This document shows, one piece after another, positions 21,139-30,554 of a stretch of 64,000 nt of DNA. A program made the position numbers and the translations under genes. The notes beneath the pieces are model-generated. The model was not told the DNA's origin and ran no database searches. It saw only the letters and a program-made list of their open reading frames with translations. Within the stretch, counting starts at the first letter, position 1. The number at the start of each line of letters is the position of its first letter. This DNA is from Kosakonia cowanii JCM 10956 = DSM 18146 (GTDB taxonomy: Bacteria; Pseudomonadota; Gammaproteobacteria; Enterobacterales; Enterobacteriaceae), in contig NZ_CP019445.1 of the NCBI RefSeq assembly GCF_001975225.1, positions 2,852,001 through 2,916,000 of the forward strand. The letters run 5' to 3'.

Positions 21139-22944
21139 ATGTTGCTTTTGAAGTCGTATGGTCGTCGAATGTCGGCGTTGAGTTTGTGCCTGGCATTCGC
21201 ATTCGCTCCGCTGTTTAATGCGCAGGCCGATGAGCCTGAAGTTGTACCGGTTGATACCTCGGCGACGCCGGGCGATCAACCCACCCTATTACCGCAGCCG
21301 CTGGAGCAATCTCCGGCGACGGCGATGATGATCGGTGTGAAACCCTATCCGAACGGTGTCTCGGTTGCCGAAGTACGGGCACAGCTGCAATCTCAGCTGC
21401 CAGCAAACTGGGCGCCTGTCTATATGGATCAGCTCGCGGCGCTCTATGCTGCACGCGGCCAGAAGCCGATGTGGGATAACCGCGAAGCAGTTCAAGCTTT
21501 CCAGCAGCAGCTGGCGGAAGTGGCGATTGGCGGCTTTCAGCCGCAATTTACCACCTGGGTCGAACTGCTGACCAACCCGGATGTGACCGGCATGGCGCGG
21601 GATGTTGTACTCTCCGACGCGATGATGGGTTACCTGCAATTTGTGGCCGGTATCCAGGCGAAGGGTCAGCGCTGGCTCTATAGCGATAAACCTTATACGC
21701 TCGCGACACCCGCTATTTCGGTGATCAACCAGTGGCAATCTGCGCTGGATAACGGCTCCCTGCCTGCTTTTATTGCCACGCTGGCACCGCATCACCCGCA
21801 ATATACGGCGATGCACCAATCCTTGTTGACGCTGGTGGCAGATTCACGCCCGTGGCCGGAGATGACCGGTACAGCGTCACTGCGCCCGGGACAGTGGAGC
21901 AATGACGTTCCGGCGCTGCGTGAGATCCTGCAGCGCAACGGCATGCTGGAGAGCGGCGCAGAGATAGCGCTGCCGGATGGCAATGCCACGGTCAGCACCT
22001 CGGCAGAGCCGGCACCTAAGAAAAAGCCCGCCGCGCGTGAGGCCTATGACCGCACGCTGGTTGAGGCGGTAAAACGTTTTCAGGCCTGGCAGGGTTTACA
22101 CGCTGATGGCGTGATCGGTAAAAGCACGCGCGACTGGCTGAACGTCACGCCTGCGCAGCGCGCCGGTCTGCTGGCGCTCAATATTCAGCGTCTGCGCCTG
22201 CTGCCCTCGACGCTTTCGACCGGCATTATGGTTAATATTCCGGAGTATTCGCTGGTCTACTACCTCAACGGCAATGAAGTGCTGTCGTCGAGAGTGATTG
22301 TCGGTCGCCCGGATCGCAAAACGCCGATGATGAGCAGCGCGCTTAATAATGTTGTGGTTAACCCGCCGTGGAACGTGCCGCCGACGCTGGCGCGCAAAGA
22401 TATCCTGCCGAAGTTGTGGAACGATCCCACCTACCTTGAGCGCCATGGTTACACCGTGCTGCGCGGCTGGAACAGCAAAGAGCCGATCGATCCCACAATG
22501 GTTGACTGGGCGACGATTACGCCATCTAACTTGCCTTTCCGTTTTCAGCAGGCACCTGGCGTGACCAACTCGCTTGGGCGTTATAAGTTCAATATGCCGA
22601 GTTCTGACGCGATTTACCTGCATGACACGCCGAACCACGCTCTGTTCCAGAAACAGGCCCGTGCGCTTAGCTCCGGCTGCGTGAGGGTGAATAAATCCTC
22701 TGAGCTTGCCAATATGCTGTTGCAGGATGCGGGCTGGAGCGATACGCGTATTTCGGATGCGTTAAAGCAGGGCGATACGCGCTACGTCAATATTCGCCAC
22801 GATATTCCGGTCAATCTTTACTATTTGACCGCGTTCGTTGGCGCGGATGGACGCACGCAATACCGCACAGATATTTACAATTATGATCTGACGGCGCGCA
22901 CCGGTGCGCTTGTTCTGGCGAAAGCTGAAAAATTAATCAGGTAA
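21139..22944 (+). CDS. ldtD: L,D-transpeptidase LdtD (YcbB)
   Basis: This periplasmic enzyme makes 3-3 (mDAP-mDAP) cross-links in peptidoglycan, important under outer-membrane assembly stress and for beta-lactam resistance through L,D-transpeptidation. It has a signal peptide (cleavage near FNAQA-DEP, about residue 31), a scaffold domain, a peptidoglycan-binding repeat (about residues 312-337, [19 protein letters not shown]), and a YkuD catalytic domain with LSSGCVRV, where the nucleophile is Cys514. Its 601 residues compare with 615 in E. coli; the shortening is mainly in linker sequence around the [11 protein letters not shown] stretch. It is followed by the murein hydrolase gene mepK. Confidence 0.95.
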   Translation: MLLLKSYGRRMSALSLCLAFAFAPLFNAQADEPEVVPVDTSATPGDQPTLLPQPLEQSPATAMMIGVKPYPNGVSVAEVRAQLQSQLPANWAPVYMDQLAALYAARGQKPMWDNREAVQAFQQQLAEVAIGGFQPQFTTWVELLTNPDVTGMARDVVLSDAMMGYLQFVAGIQAKGQRWLYSDKPYTLATPAISVINQWQSALDNGSLPAFIATLAPHHPQYTAMHQSLLTLVADSRPWPEMTGTASLRPGQWSNDVPALREILQRNGMLESGAEIALPDGNATVSTSAEPAPKKKPAAREAYDRTLVEAVKRFQAWQGLHADGVIGKSTRDWLNVTPAQRAGLLALNIQRLRLLPSTLSTGIMVNIPEYSLVYYLNGNEVLSSRVIVGRPDRKTPMMSSALNNVVVNPPWNVPPTLARKDILPKLWNDPTYLERHGYTVLRGWNSKEPIDPTMVDWATITPSNLPFRFQQAPGVTNSLGRYKFNMPSSDAIYLHDTPNHALFQKQARALSSGCVRVNKSSELANMLLQDAGWSDTRISDALKQGDTRYVNIRHDIPVNLYYLTAFVGADGRTQYRTDIYNYDLTARTGALVLAKAEKLIR

Positions 22945-22982
22945 ATGAAGCAGTTTGCGATTTTCCGTTGTCATAGTGACAG

Positions 22983-23116
22983 GCAATTCCCGGGTAGTTC
23001 AGGCTACAGAGCCCGGGATTGCTGGGGAGAGGCCGCCTTGACGCGGCGTTTGATGCCCGGTAAGGTGCCTCTCGTGCGCTAAAGCAGTGCATAAAAATCG
23101 TTCAATGCACTTTTTC
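22983..23116 (+). other. Three consecutive hairpins in the ldtD-mepK intergenic region
   Basis: Three inverted repeats follow each other. One is GCAATTCCCGGG/CCCGGGATTGC (22983-22994 with 23012-23022, one bulge). The second is GAGAGGC/GCCTCTC plus CCTT/AAGG (23027-23039 with 23062-23073). The third is AGTGCAT/ATGCACT (23086-23092 with 23105-23111), followed by TTTTTCT. The third resembles an intrinsic terminator and ends about 17 nt before the mepK ATG. This could be simply the ldtD terminator region, or a structured leader controlling mepK. Confidence 0.6.
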
Positions 23117-23132
23117 TGTAGATCTGATTATC

Positions 23133-23681
23133 ATGGATAAATTTGACGCTAATCGCCGCAAATTGCTGGCGTTGGGTGGAGCCACACTCGGTGTTGCTCT
23201 GCTGCCCACTCCCGCTTTTGCAACGCTCTCCACGCCGCGCCCGCGTATTTTAAGACTTAATAATCTTAATACCGGGGAGTCTATTAAAGCTGAGTTCTTT
23301 GATGGTAGAGGCTATATTCAGGATGAATTAGCAAAACTCAACCATTTCTTCCGTGATTACCGCGCAAATAAAATTACGCACATGGATCCTCAGCTATTTG
23401 ATCACCTGTTCCGCCTGCAAGGCCTGTTAGGCACGAATAAACCTGTCCAACTCATCTCCGGTTATCGCTCTGTTGATACCAATAATGAGCTGCGTGCTCA
23501 TAGCCGCGGTGTGGCGAAAAAAAGCTATCACACCAAAGGCCAGGCGATGGATTTCCATATTGAAGGGATTTCCCTGAGTAATATTCGCAAAGCTGCGTTA
23601 TCTCTGCGCGCGGGTGGTGTAGGATACTACCCCAAAAGCAATTTTGTGCATATTGACACCGGGCCGGTAAGGCACTGGTAA
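23133..23681 (+). CDS. mepK: Murein DD-endopeptidase MepK (YcbK, DUF882)
   Basis: This 182-residue periplasmic enzyme cleaves mDAP-mDAP (3-3) as well as 4-3 cross-links, the bonds made by LdtD upstream. It has a Tat-type signal (twin arginine in [10 protein letters not shown], cleavage near PAFA, residue 30), and the M15-like zinc site region LRAHSRG...[15 protein letters not shown] followed by [12 protein letters not shown]. No good Shine-Dalgarno is visible before the ATG (tgattatc precedes it), which together with the upstream terminator-like stem suggests low or conditional translation. Length equals the E. coli protein. Confidence 0.93.
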   Translation: MDKFDANRRKLLALGGATLGVALLPTPAFATLSTPRPRILRLNNLNTGESIKAEFFDGRGYIQDELAKLNHFFRDYRANKITHMDPQLFDHLFRLQGLLGTNKPVQLISGYRSVDTNNELRAHSRGVAKKSYHTKGQAMDFHIEGISLSNIRKAALSLRAGGVGYYPKSNFVHIDTGPVRHW

Positions 23682-23707
23682 AACTCAGTCTGAGCTACAG
23701 GAGCAGT

Positions 23708-24355
23708 ATGAACTATCGTATTATTCCGGTTACCGCGTTCTCCCAGAATTGTTCGCTAATCTGGTGTGAACAGACGCAAGTTGCTGCCGTGGTTGATCCC
23801 GGTGGCGATGCAGAGCGCATTATTCAGGAAGTGGATGCGTGTGGTGTGACGGTGACGCAAATCCTGCTGACGCATGGTCATCTCGATCATGTTGGTGCGG
23901 CGGCGGAACTGGCGCAGCATTATGGTGTGCCGATTATCGGCCCGGAAAAAGAAGATGAGTTCTGGCTACAGGGATTACCGGCGCAGAGCCGCATGTTTGG
24001 CCTCGAAGATTGCCAGCCGCTGACGCCCGATCGTTGGTTAAATGAAGGCGACAGCGTAGCCGTAGGCAATATCAGCCTGCAGGTGCTGCACTGTCCGGGA
24101 CATACACCGGGGCATATCGTCTTTTTTGACGCGCAGTCACGTTTGCTGATCTCTGGCGACGTGGTCTTTAAAGGCGGCGTAGGACGCAGCGATTTCCCGA
24201 AAGGGGATCACGCGCAACTGATTCACTCCATCAAGCATAAGCTGTTGCCGCTTGGTGATGACGTGACCTTTATTCCGGGTCACGGGCCACTCTCGACATT
24301 GGGGAATGAGCGGTTGCACAACCCGTTCCTGCAAGATGAACAACCGGTGTGGTAA
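23708..24355 (+). CDS. gloC: Type II glyoxalase (hydroxyacylglutathione hydrolase) GloC
   Basis: This 215-residue metallo-beta-lactamase-fold hydrolase (formerly YcbL) hydrolyses S-lactoylglutathione in methylglyoxal detoxification. The metal motif T55-H-G-H-L-D-H61 and the later [12 protein letters not shown] and [15 protein letters not shown] segments are characteristic. It follows mepK after 26 nt with a GGAG ribosome-binding site. The methylglyoxal synthase gene mgsA is elsewhere in this window. It is convergent with aspC across a bidirectional terminator. Confidence 0.94.
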   Translation: MNYRIIPVTAFSQNCSLIWCEQTQVAAVVDPGGDAERIIQEVDACGVTVTQILLTHGHLDHVGAAAELAQHYGVPIIGPEKEDEFWLQGLPAQSRMFGLEDCQPLTPDRWLNEGDSVAVGNISLQVLHCPGHTPGHIVFFDAQSRLLISGDVVFKGGVGRSDFPKGDHAQLIHSIKHKLLPLGDDVTFIPGHGPLSTLGNERLHNPFLQDEQPVW

Positions 24356-24357
24356 AC

Positions 24358-24386
24358 AAAAAAGGGTCGCGTAAGCGACCCTTTTT
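24358..24386. terminator. Bidirectional terminator between gloC and aspC
   Basis: A six-A run, GGGTCGC, GTAA loop, GCGACCC and five Ts form a symmetrical hairpin that serves both converging genes. Confidence 0.9.
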
Positions 24387-24402
24387 ACTTCCTGCGTCTT
24401 GC

Positions 24403-25593
24403 TTACAGGACGGCGACAATCGCCTCGCACAGCGGTGCCATATTATCTGGCGTCATGCCGGCGACGTTGATACGCCCGGAAGCCACGGCATAGATGCCGA
24501 ACTCTTCACGCAGGCGCAGCACCTGCTCTTTGGTCAGGCCGCTGAATGAGAACATGCCATTCTGGCGGGTGATAAAGCTAAAGTCGCGGTTCGCGCCTTT
24601 CTCCTGCAGCGTATTCACAAACAGCAGACGCATACGCTGGATGCGCTGGCGCATGTCGGTCAGCTCCTGCTCCCAGATCGCACGCAGGGCAGTGTTGCTG
24701 AGGATGGTTGCAACCACTGACGCGCCGTGGGCTGGCGGGTTGGAGTAGTTCGCGCGGATCACCGATTTCATCTGGCTGAATGCGCGATCGGCAGTATCTG
24801 CATCGGCGCAGACCAGCGTACAGGCACCTACACGCTCGTTGTAGAGGCCGAAGTTTTTCGAGTAGGAACTGGCGACCAGCAGCTCTTTATGCAGCGCAGC
24901 GAAGGCACGCAGCCCCTCAGCATCCTCTTCCAGACCGCGAGCGAAACCCTGATAGGCGAAATCGAACAGCGGCAGCCATCCTTTCTCTACAGAGCGCTTC
25001 GCCAGCGTCTCCCACTGCTCCAGCGTCGGATCGATACCGGTCGGGTTGTGGCAGCAGCCGTGGAACAGTACTACGTCGCCAGCCTGCGCCTGCTCAAGGC
25101 TGGCCAGCAGGCCTTCAAAATCGAGGGTATGGTTCTGTGCATCGTAGTAAGCGTATTCGCACACTTCCAGGCCAGCGGAGTTAAATACGCCTTTATGGTT
25201 CGGCCAGCTCGGGTTGCTGACCCAGACGCGTTTTACGCTGGTGTTTTTGGCGAGGAAATCTGCGGCAACGCGCAGACCGCCGGTGCCGCCTGGGGTTTGT
25301 GCCGTCCGTGCGCGTTTGTCATTGATAATGGCGCTGCCTTTGCCGAAGAGTAACTCCTGGGTGCAGCGGCCAAATTCTGGAATGCCGTCGATGCCGAGGT
25401 AGTTTTTGGTGGCTTCGTTTTCCAGCAGATAGAGCTCTGCTTTCTTCACGCTGGTCAGCACCGGCGTCTTACCGGTTTCATCTTTATAGACACCGATGCC
25501 TAAGTTAATTTTGTGCGGGCGTTCATCGGCGCGAAACAGATCGGCCAGGCCCAGAATAGGGTCGGCAGGGGCAGCGGTAATATTCTCAAACAT
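24403..25593 (-). CDS. aspC: Aspartate aminotransferase
   Basis: This 396-residue PLP enzyme interconverts aspartate/2-oxoglutarate and oxaloacetate/glutamate, and contributes to aromatic amino acid synthesis. The PLP lysine is K246 in [23 protein letters not shown] and the SNPSWPNH substrate loop are intact. The length equals E. coli AspC. It is transcribed away from ompF, but two hairpins separate them. Confidence 0.97.
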   Translation of the reverse strand: MFENITAAPADPILGLADLFRADERPHKINLGIGVYKDETGKTPVLTSVKKAELYLLENEATKNYLGIDGIPEFGRCTQELLFGKGSAIINDKRARTAQTPGGTGGLRVAADFLAKNTSVKRVWVSNPSWPNHKGVFNSAGLEVCEYAYYDAQNHTLDFEGLLASLEQAQAGDVVLFHGCCHNPTGIDPTLEQWETLAKRSVEKGWLPLFDFAYQGFARGLEEDAEGLRAFAALHKELLVASSYSKNFGLYNERVGACTLVCADADTADRAFSQMKSVIRANYSNPPAHGASVVATILSNTALRAIWEQELTDMRQRIQRMRLLFVNTLQEKGANRDFSFITRQNGMFSFSGLTKEQVLRLREEFGIYAVASGRINVAGMTPDNMAPLCEAIVAVL

Positions 25594-25674
25594 GACGAGG
25601 TTCCATTTTGATGACAGAAGGGAATTCCGTTATCAGGTTAACGGCTGGCAGGGGAATTGCCAACCGTTTGCAAT

Positions 25675-25712
25675 AAAAAGCGCGACGCTTTTCAAAAGTC
25701 GTCGCGCTTTTT
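25675..25712. terminator. Long A/T-flanked hairpin between ompF and aspC
   Basis: A 12-bp perfect stem, AAAAAGCGCGAC (25675-25686) with GTCGCGCTTTTT (25701-25712), encloses a smaller CTTTT/AAAAG dyad. It is flanked by A and T runs on both sides, so it can terminate in either direction. With the stem at 25724-25750 it makes a tandem barrier between the highly expressed ompF and aspC. Confidence 0.75.
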
Positions 25713-25723
25713 GCCGCAGGCAT

Positions 25724-25750
25724 AAAAAAACAGGGCCGAAGCCCTGTTTT
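25724..25750 (-). terminator. Intrinsic terminator of ompF
   Basis: Read on the minus strand: AAACAGGGC, TTCG tetraloop, GCCCTG and seven Ts. This is a very strong terminator about 30 nt after the ompF stop. Confidence 0.92.
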
Positions 25751-25779
25751 AAATGCCTATAACAGTCGAGGGTGACTGA

Positions 25780-26922
25780 TTAGAACTGGTAAACGAGACC
25801 CACTGCTACGGTGTCGTCAGAACCTACGCCCAGTTTGTTGTCTTTATCAATCTGGTTGATGATGTAGTCAACATAGGTGGACATATTTTTGTTGAAGTAG
25901 TAGGTTGCGCCCACTTCGATGTAGTTGATGTAATCTGCGCTGCCTACGCCTGCAACGTCTTTCGCTTTAGATTTGTAGTAAGCGATGGACGGACGTAGAC
26001 CGAAGTCAAATTGGTACTGTGCAACAACGGAGAAGTCCTGAGTTTTATTCAGGTAACCGTTGCGCTCAACGGTGCTGCCCGCAGGGGTAGTATTCAGGCG
26101 GGTTGCGTTGCGGGTTTCACCGTACAGAGCTGCCAGGTAGATATTGTTCGCATCATATTTCAGACCCGTTGCCCACTGCTCAGCTTTTTTACCAGCTGCG
26201 CCATAACCAGTCGCAGATGCGTCGTGGGTTTCCTGTGCATTGGTACGATCCGCTGCGCCGTAAGCACCAACAACGCCGAAGCCGTCGAAGTCATAGCTCA
26301 GAGAGGTCGCCCAGCCGTCGCCGTTGGAACGAGTGATATCATCTGCAGAACCTTGGGCATTCGCACGCTCGTTTTTGCCCAGGTACTGTACGCCGAAGTT
26401 CAGGCCATCAACCAGGCCGAAGAAGTTGCTGTTACGGTAAGTCGCCAGACCACCGTTACGACCGGAGAAGAAGTTATCGCTGTTGCTGGTGTCGCCACCG
26501 AACTCTGGCAGCATATCGGTTACGCCGATTGCATCGTATACCAGGCCGTAGTTACGACCGTAGTCGAAAGAGCCCGCGTCGCCGAATTTCAGACCAGCGA
26601 AGGCCAGACGAGTTTTGTTGCCCTTCTGAGCATCGGTGCCGCCTTCAGAGTTGTTACCCTGGAAGTTATATTCCCACTGGCCGTAACCGGTCACCTGGTC
26701 ATTGATTTTAGTTTCGCCTTTGAAGCCCAGACGAGCGTATGTTTTGTCGCCGTTGCCAGCATAACCGTTAGCGCCATTATCTTTGGTGAAGTAGTGCAAA
26801 CCAACTGCTTTACCGTAGATATCAACTTTGTTGCCATCTTTGTTATAGATCTCAGCAGCGTTAGCTGCGCCCGCTACGAGCAGGGCAGGGATAACCACTG
26901 CCAGGATATTGCGCTTCATCAT
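25780..26922 (-). CDS. ompF: Outer-membrane porin OmpF
   Basis: This trimeric 16-strand general porin passes small hydrophilic solutes and many beta-lactams. It has a signal peptide [22 protein letters not shown] (cleaved before AEIYNKDGN), the constriction loop L3 motif PEFGGDTS, and the C-terminal strand ending VGLVYQF, the BAM recognition signal. Its 380 residues exceed E. coli OmpF (362); the extra length falls in extracellular-loop-like regions (e.g. [14 protein letters not shown] and [16 protein letters not shown]), as expected for surface variation. Its position between aspC and asnS and the E. coli-like leader support OmpF rather than OmpC or PhoE. Confidence 0.94.
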   Translation of the reverse strand: MMKRNILAVVIPALLVAGAANAAEIYNKDGNKVDIYGKAVGLHYFTKDNGANGYAGNGDKTYARLGFKGETKINDQVTGYGQWEYNFQGNNSEGGTDAQKGNKTRLAFAGLKFGDAGSFDYGRNYGLVYDAIGVTDMLPEFGGDTSNSDNFFSGRNGGLATYRNSNFFGLVDGLNFGVQYLGKNERANAQGSADDITRSNGDGWATSLSYDFDGFGVVGAYGAADRTNAQETHDASATGYGAAGKKAEQWATGLKYDANNIYLAALYGETRNATRLNTTPAGSTVERNGYLNKTQDFSVVAQYQFDFGLRPSIAYYKSKAKDVAGVGSADYINYIEVGATYYFNKNMSTYVDYIINQIDKDNKLGVGSDDTVAVGLVYQF

Positions 26923-27045
26923 TATTTATTACCCTCATTGGTTTTTTTTGGACACCTGCCACTGCCGCCGTGTAAATCCGTCAAAAAAAATTTACGGAAC
27001 TACAGATGAGAGTTTGGTGTCTTTCTGTGTCTGAGAGGCATCTTT
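26923..27045 (-). promoter_or_regulatory. ompF promoter, leader and MicF-pairing region
   Basis: The sequence upstream of ompF read on the minus strand closely follows E. coli. The -10-like AAAGAT is at 27045-27040, and the leader is about 110 nt. The region just before and over the start (ATGAGGGTAATAAATAATGATG) is the segment that pairs with the antisense sRNA MicF in E. coli. micF itself is not in this window. Confidence 0.7.
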
Positions 27046-27071
27046 CCAAACAAGTAAACGTTTCGCTAGCC

Positions 27072-27125
27072 TGAAAGTGCTACAAATGTCTTAAATAAGT
27101 AACAAGAAGAAATATTGTGTAATAA
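27072..27125 (-). promoter_or_regulatory. Putative OmpR-binding sites upstream of ompF
   Basis: This AT-rich stretch immediately upstream of the -35 region contains TTGTTAC- and TTTGTAGCAC-type elements in the order seen in the E. coli F1-F3 OmpR boxes (the segment ending TTTGTAGCACTTTCA is nearly identical). This supports osmoregulated control by EnvZ/OmpR. Exact box limits are uncertain. Confidence 0.55.
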
Positions 27126-27480
27126 TTTGTGAATTTGACGGAACTTTGTGAACCATCTCTAAATTCCGCAGTTGCCGCTTAAAAAATCAGCGCTACCTTT
27201 CCTATTTATATGAATTACTTATATTTAATTGAGATAAAGGCATACCTTATGCACAAAAGCGGCAGATAAGGCTTTTTCTTATATTTGTATTTAGACGTCC
27301 AGATAGCTGTGCTAATTTTAACCAAATGTGCTAATCATTCGAATGAAACACTTTGAAATATTCACGTCCGTGATTTTTGTTGCGAAGCAATTCAGGCGTA
27401 AAAAAACGCAAAGAAACGTATAAAGGGCGATTTATCAGGTGGGGTAAAGTGTGACCGCGTTAACAAAAGTTGACAGCAGA
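27126..27480. other. AT-rich noncoding stretch upstream of the ompF promoter
   Basis: About 355 bp without a credible gene on either strand, mostly AT-rich with TTATATTTG/ATTACTTATATTT-type tracts. In E. coli the equivalent region contains distant OmpR and IHF sites that form a loop repressing ompF at high osmolarity; I cannot define such sites precisely here. Confidence 0.5.
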
Positions 27481-27485
27481 TAATA

Positions 27486-27512
27486 AAAAGGCCAGCAATT
27501 ATGCTGGCCTTG
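27486..27512 (-). terminator. Intrinsic terminator of asnS
   Basis: On the minus strand AAGGCCAGCA, TAAT, TGCTGGCCTT is followed by TTTATTA, about 17 nt after the asnS stop. Confidence 0.9.
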
Positions 27513-27528
27513 TTTGACATTGACGCAA

Positions 27529-28929
<1,401 letters not shown>

Positions 28930-29058
28930 AATATTCTCTCTATTAATAGTCGGAAAAAATAAACACTTGTCCACCCGAAATGGGCGGGATCACCTATGTT
29001 ACCTGGCGAGCGCCATCAGACAAGCAGAATTCGCAGGCAGCATTAATAATTTGTCATG

Positions 29059-29083
29059 AAAAAAGGGAGCCGACTGGCTCCCT
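29059..29083 (-). terminator. Intrinsic terminator of pncB
   Basis: On the minus strand AGGGAGCC, AGTC loop, GGCTCCCT and six Ts follow the pncB stop by a few nucleotides. Confidence 0.9.
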
Positions 29084-29088
29084 GATGA

Positions 29089-30291
29089 TTAACTCGCCTT
29101 TCGCACCTGCGGCAGGTCGAAGGCCTCGCGCAGCGCGCGGACGAACGCTTTGTCATGGCAAATCGTTTTGCCAGGGCTATCGGATAATTTCGCCACCGGT
29201 TTACCGTTACACTCCACCAGCTTAATCACGATATTGAGCGGCTTAACGCCCGGAATATCGCAGGTGAGTCGCGTACCGATGCCGAAGCCAAGCTGGATAC
29301 GCGAGGCGAAATGGCGGTAGAGATCCAGCGCTTTATTGAGATCGAGGTTATCGGAGAAGACCAGCGTTTTCGACAACGGATCGATACCAAGCTTTTCATA
29401 ATGGGCAATCGCTTTCTCGCCCCACTCTGCGGGATCGCCAGAATCATGGCGCAGCCCCTGATAGCGGGTAGCGAACTCCGGGCCGAAATCGCGCAGGAAG
29501 GCATCCATGGTGATGCAGTCCGTCAGGGCGATACCGAGTTTATCCGGGTACTCAGCAAGCCAGGCAGCCAGCGCGGCACGCTGGCTGGTCGCCAGATCGG
29601 GGCTAATCTGCTGATGTGCCTGGAACCACTCATGGGCCTGCGTACCCATCGGCGTCAGCGACAGGCGACGAGCGAGATCGTAATTGCTGGTGCCAACGAA
29701 CCACGGCTCCTGTTTAAGCCGCTCAACAATTGCTTGCTGGACGTCGGCAGAGAAGCGACGGCGGGTACCGAAATCCATCAGCCGGAAACCGGACATATCC
29801 ATCGAGGCGGTGCGCGCAGCGAAATCTGCCAGTTTACTCTCCAGATGCAGCAGGGCCTGCTGGACGCCCGCTTCAGGCGAGCGACAGCGGTGCACCACTT
29901 CGCTAATCAGCGCCAGCAGCGGGACTTCCCACATAATCACCTCGCGCCACGGGCCGGAGAGGCGAATTGAGAGCTTGCCATTATCGTTGCTGATGGTGAC
30001 CTGCTGCGGATCGTAACGGAAGTTACGCAGCCAGGCGAGGTAGTCGGGTTTGAAGAAGGGCAGGCCGGAGAGCCAGAGGAATTCGTCATCCTGCAAGCGC
30101 AGATGGCGCATCGCATCAACCTGCTCGCGGATCGCGTCGGCATAAATGCCCAGCAGATCGTCGCCGCGACAGCGAAATTCCGCCGAGACATGCACATCAT
30201 AGTAGTGATGGAACACCGCTTGCTGCATGTGCAGTTTGTAGGCATCGGTATCCAGCAGCGTTTGCAGACCAGAAAAAGCGAGTTGAGTCAT
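29089..30291 (-). CDS. pncB: Nicotinate phosphoribosyltransferase
   Basis: PncB converts nicotinate and PRPP to NaMN in NAD salvage with ATP hydrolysis. The start at 30291 gives 400 residues as in E. coli (MTQLAFSG...). Typical segments [32 protein letters not shown] and GLRHDSGDP are present. An ATG five codons upstream (30306) exists but lies directly on AAGAGG, so the exact start is slightly uncertain. A NadR box lies upstream and the divergent pepN follows. Confidence 0.96.
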   Translation of the reverse strand: MTQLAFSGLQTLLDTDAYKLHMQQAVFHHYYDVHVSAEFRCRGDDLLGIYADAIREQVDAMRHLRLQDDEFLWLSGLPFFKPDYLAWLRNFRYDPQQVTISNDNGKLSIRLSGPWREVIMWEVPLLALISEVVHRCRSPEAGVQQALLHLESKLADFAARTASMDMSGFRLMDFGTRRRFSADVQQAIVERLKQEPWFVGTSNYDLARRLSLTPMGTQAHEWFQAHQQISPDLATSQRAALAAWLAEYPDKLGIALTDCITMDAFLRDFGPEFATRYQGLRHDSGDPAEWGEKAIAHYEKLGIDPLSKTLVFSDNLDLNKALDLYRHFASRIQLGFGIGTRLTCDIPGVKPLNIVIKLVECNGKPVAKLSDSPGKTICHDKAFVRALREAFDLPQVRKAS

Positions 30292-30319
30292 GGCGCGCAG
30301 TAGCATCCTCTTACAGGAG

Positions 30320-30337
30320 CGTTTAGTAGATTAAACA
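30320..30337 (-). promoter_or_regulatory. NadR-binding box of pncB
   Basis: CGTTTA-N6-TAAACA matches the NadR palindrome TGTTTA-N6-TAAACA with one mismatch, about 29 nt upstream of the pncB start. NadR represses pncB at high NAD in enterics. A second, poorer TGTTTA half-site is at 30365-30370. Confidence 0.75.
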
Positions 30338-30554
30338 AAGCAAGTAAGTCGCTGGAGTATACCTTGTTTACTCATTTAGTGAACCCCATCACACCATATC
30401 GTCGAAAAAGGGTCGATGGCTTTTCGTGCCCACTGTTATAAAAATGTAGCAGACAGAGCTTTTCCCTCTGAAAAGATAAACATTCTGCGTGGCGCGTTTG
30501 TAGCAACCGGAATAGACTGGAACCGTAACCAACAGAAGATGCTAAAGGTTTTTT

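Noticed and set aside
26011..27009. Plus-strand open frame of about 330 codons across ompF
   Set aside because: It is antisense to a highly expressed porin with strongly biased codons and shows no domain or ribosome-binding site.
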